Source of the DNA: an uncultured Prevotella sp.
GTDB taxonomy: Bacteria > Bacteroidota > Bacteroidia > Bacteroidales > Bacteroidaceae
Direction of reading: 5' to 3'
Assembly (NCBI GenBank): GCA_900547005.1
Contig: URER01000021.1
Span: 1 to 41,717, forward strand
DNA: 41,717 bases
The position numbers and the translations under genes were made by a program. Within the stretch, counting starts at the first letter, position 1. Each line of letters begins with the position of its first letter. Below, in pieces: positions 40,397 through 41,717 of this stretch. The notes under the pieces were generated by a model, which did no database searches, had not been told where the DNA came from, and was given only the letters and a program-made list of their open reading frames with translations.

Positions 40397-41485
40397 ATGA
40401 CAACAGAAATATCATTCTCAAAACATAGCCAGATAACAGAGATAAGGCAAGAATGGGAGGCCCTCGACCGGATGGCTGCGGAAAACGGTATCAAGTATGC
40501 CGCCTACTCATTCTATCAGACCTACATCTGGAACAGATTCCTATATGAGCATATCAGGGGGAAGATGCTGAAAAGACTTACGACCCGCCTTGTCTACATA
40601 CTGATGAGACGTGACAGCAAGCCGTTCGCCATTCTGCCGCTATCCGTAACGCGCAGTTCAGGCAAGGTACGCTTCCCCTCGTGCTGGGTGGCCGGCATTC
40701 TGAACGCCTCGATCCCCTATTCCCCTTCGGAGGGGGCAGAATGCAGGCGGGAGATTAATGCACTGAGGGAATACTTAGACGATAATTTCTCAGGATGCCA
40801 TCTCAGTTTGGCCGATGTACCCCAGCACACGCTTTTCGCAGGGCTGATGAAAGACATGGACGGCGGAGACTTCACAGAGCGTACAAGCTATCATGTGCCT
40901 CTCGAATCCTTCAACAATGTGGATGAATATATTGGCTCGCTGTCGAAGAATATATACAAGAACATCCGCAAAGCATACAACCACCTGAAGACCGACGGGC
41001 GGAAGATGGAGCTTAAGGTATACACGAGAGACAATCTCCCTGACAACGGATACCTGTATAAGTTGTGGAGGATGTATTTCATCAGGAAACTGGCATGGAA
41101 TGAAAAGCATACCGGTGTCATAAATATGCTGGTCGCACGCATCAAGGCCATGCTGGAGGTGGGCGGCGGATGCGCCACGCAGAGCTTGCGGAAGCTGGAC
41201 GAGAGCCGCCTATACGTGCTGGAGATAGACTCCCGTCCCGCTGCATTTATGATAGTATATGCCCATCAGCGCCACCTGCTCATGCCGCGGCTGGCCATCG
41301 ACATTGACTTCGGACGGTATTCTCCGGGCATCATCATGCTGCTTGAGGCCGTAAAGCTGTGGTTTGACGAAGGGTTCGTGGATTTCGATATGTGCAGGGG
41401 CGACGAAAGATACAAGACCGACATGGGCGGAGTGAACGAGCCATTGTGCCGGATAGAACGTAGAATCCATCAGGCAAATCATTAA
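40397..41485 (+). CDS. GNAT/FemAB-like acyltransferase
   Basis: The 362-residue protein has two GNAT-like halves, as in the FemAB/CelD (Acetyltransf_6) group. The first half includes RLVYILMRRDSKPFAILPLSVTRSSGKVRFPSCWVAG. The second has LSKNIYKNIRKAYNHLK, WRMYFIRKLAW, LYVLEIDSRPAAFMIVYAHQRHLLMPRLAIDIDFGRYSPGIIMLLEAVKLWFDEGFVDFDMCRGDERYKTDMGG, the last part being typical for the family. It probably transfers an acyl or aminoacyl group to a sugar or peptide, for instance on surface polysaccharides or murein; the substrate is unknown. It lies 7 bp after the OPT gene. There is no signal peptide, so it acts in the cytoplasm. Confidence 0.8.
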   Translation: MTTEISFSKHSQITEIRQEWEALDRMAAENGIKYAAYSFYQTYIWNRFLYEHIRGKMLKRLTTRLVYILMRRDSKPFAILPLSVTRSSGKVRFPSCWVAGILNASIPYSPSEGAECRREINALREYLDDNFSGCHLSLADVPQHTLFAGLMKDMDGGDFTERTSYHVPLESFNNVDEYIGSLSKNIYKNIRKAYNHLKTDGRKMELKVYTRDNLPDNGYLYKLWRMYFIRKLAWNEKHTGVINMLVARIKAMLEVGGGCATQSLRKLDESRLYVLEIDSRPAAFMIVYAHQRHLLMPRLAIDIDFGRYSPGIIMLLEAVKLWFDEGFVDFDMCRGDERYKTDMGGVNEPLCRIERRIHQANH

Positions 41486-41520
41486 CTGTTGGTCTGGATT
41501 TATCCAAGAGGCCGATGTAG

Positions 41521-41568
41521 CAGGCTGGCTTTTTGACTGCATACTTCATGAAAGCAACGAAGAAGTAG
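41521..41568 (+). pseudogene. Vestige of an OPT transporter 3' end
   Basis: Fifteen codons ending in TAG read QAGFLTAYFMKATKK, closely like the true end of the OPT gene (LLIAYFIKATRTK). The DNA is also similar (tACTTCATgAAAGCAACGA). It has no start codon or coding context of its own. It looks like the leftover end of a duplicated OPT gene. Confidence 0.5.
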
Positions 41569-41576
41569 AGTACAAG

Positions 41577-41610
41577 CCCCCCTCTAATCCCCCCAAGGGG
41601 GGAAGCCCCA
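41577..41610. repeat. C6-AA-G6 intergenic repeat
   Basis: CCCCCC (41589-41594), AA, GGGGGG (41597-41602) form a G/C-only palindrome flanked by CCCCCT and AAGCCCC. I recall similar short repeats between genes of Prevotella and Bacteroides, but cannot check this here. Confidence 0.5.
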
Positions 41611-41665
41611 ACATAATAAAGTTCTCATAGTCCTTATAAATTGAGGTGTATATAATAACAATGGT

Positions 41666-41700
41666 GCTGTGTCAAAATAGGCGCAGCCTCTTTTTTTTTA
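41666..41700 (+). terminator. Terminator of the OPT-acyltransferase operon
   Basis: GCTGTGTC (41666-41673) pairs with GGCGCAGC (41680-41687) with two G-U pairs, then CCTC and nine T follow. Confidence 0.75.
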
Positions 41701-41717
41701 TATGGTGTAAAACATAA

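Overview
The window looks like a chromosomal segment of a Bacteroidales bacterium, most likely a Prevotella-like genus, carrying one integrated mobile element. The support is as follows. Many genes have the Bacteroidota-type promoter -7 box TAnnTTTG, in one case with TTTG exactly 19 bp upstream. There is a PorQ-type type IX secretion protein, and a secreted protein ends in a type IX sorting-like tail. MurF and alanine racemase are fused in one polypeptide. The integrase is of the CTnDOT/IntDOT type. Shine-Dalgarno sequences are nearly absent. I cannot name the species.

Region 1 (1-15.3 kb) is chromosomal. It holds a secreted protein behind a long, strongly structured leader; a minus-strand operon (tonB, polyprenyl synthetase, an unrecognised gene, tatD); porQ and cmk; and, converging on them, a giant alpha-2-macroglobulin-like protein followed by a DUF1573 protein and ispH.

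Region 2 (about 15.25-26.45 kb) is an integrative mobilizable element. Its backbone is integrase, a small DNA-binding-like protein, an SF3-type helicase, a Toprim primase, an oriT-like inverted repeat and a MobV relaxase. Its cargo is a complete His-Xaa-Ser (Hxs) peptide-modification operon: hxsD, the radical SAM enzymes hxsB and hxsC, and a precursor with eight His-Xaa-Ser units. This sits behind a structured leader RNA with mutually exclusive helices. A second cargo pair, a GIY-YIG nuclease and a class III nucleotide cyclase-like protein, resembles a small defence module. Two 24-bp direct repeats (20 of 24 identical) mark the ends and contain GTAnnTTTG. The element appears to have split the promoter of the alpha-2-macroglobulin gene: its -7 box lies at the left end, and a TTTG box with 19-bp spacing lies outside the right end.

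Region 3 (26.45-41.7 kb) is chromosomal again. It holds a PIF1-like helicase, a Bcp peroxiredoxin, a hexuronate-type cluster (orphan PTS-IIC-like permease, KduI with a signal peptide, MFS transporter), murF-alr, a zinc-ribbon membrane protein, trmO, an OPT transporter and a GNAT/FemAB-like acyltransferase. Three intergenic loci (7.48, 26.65 and 36.64 kb) carry arrays of related palindromic units with a 22-23 bp period that no standard feature type explains.

The main candidates for something new are the Hxs operon with its switching leader on a mobile element, the GIY-YIG/cyclase-like pair, the promoter-splitting integration and the 22-bp arrays.
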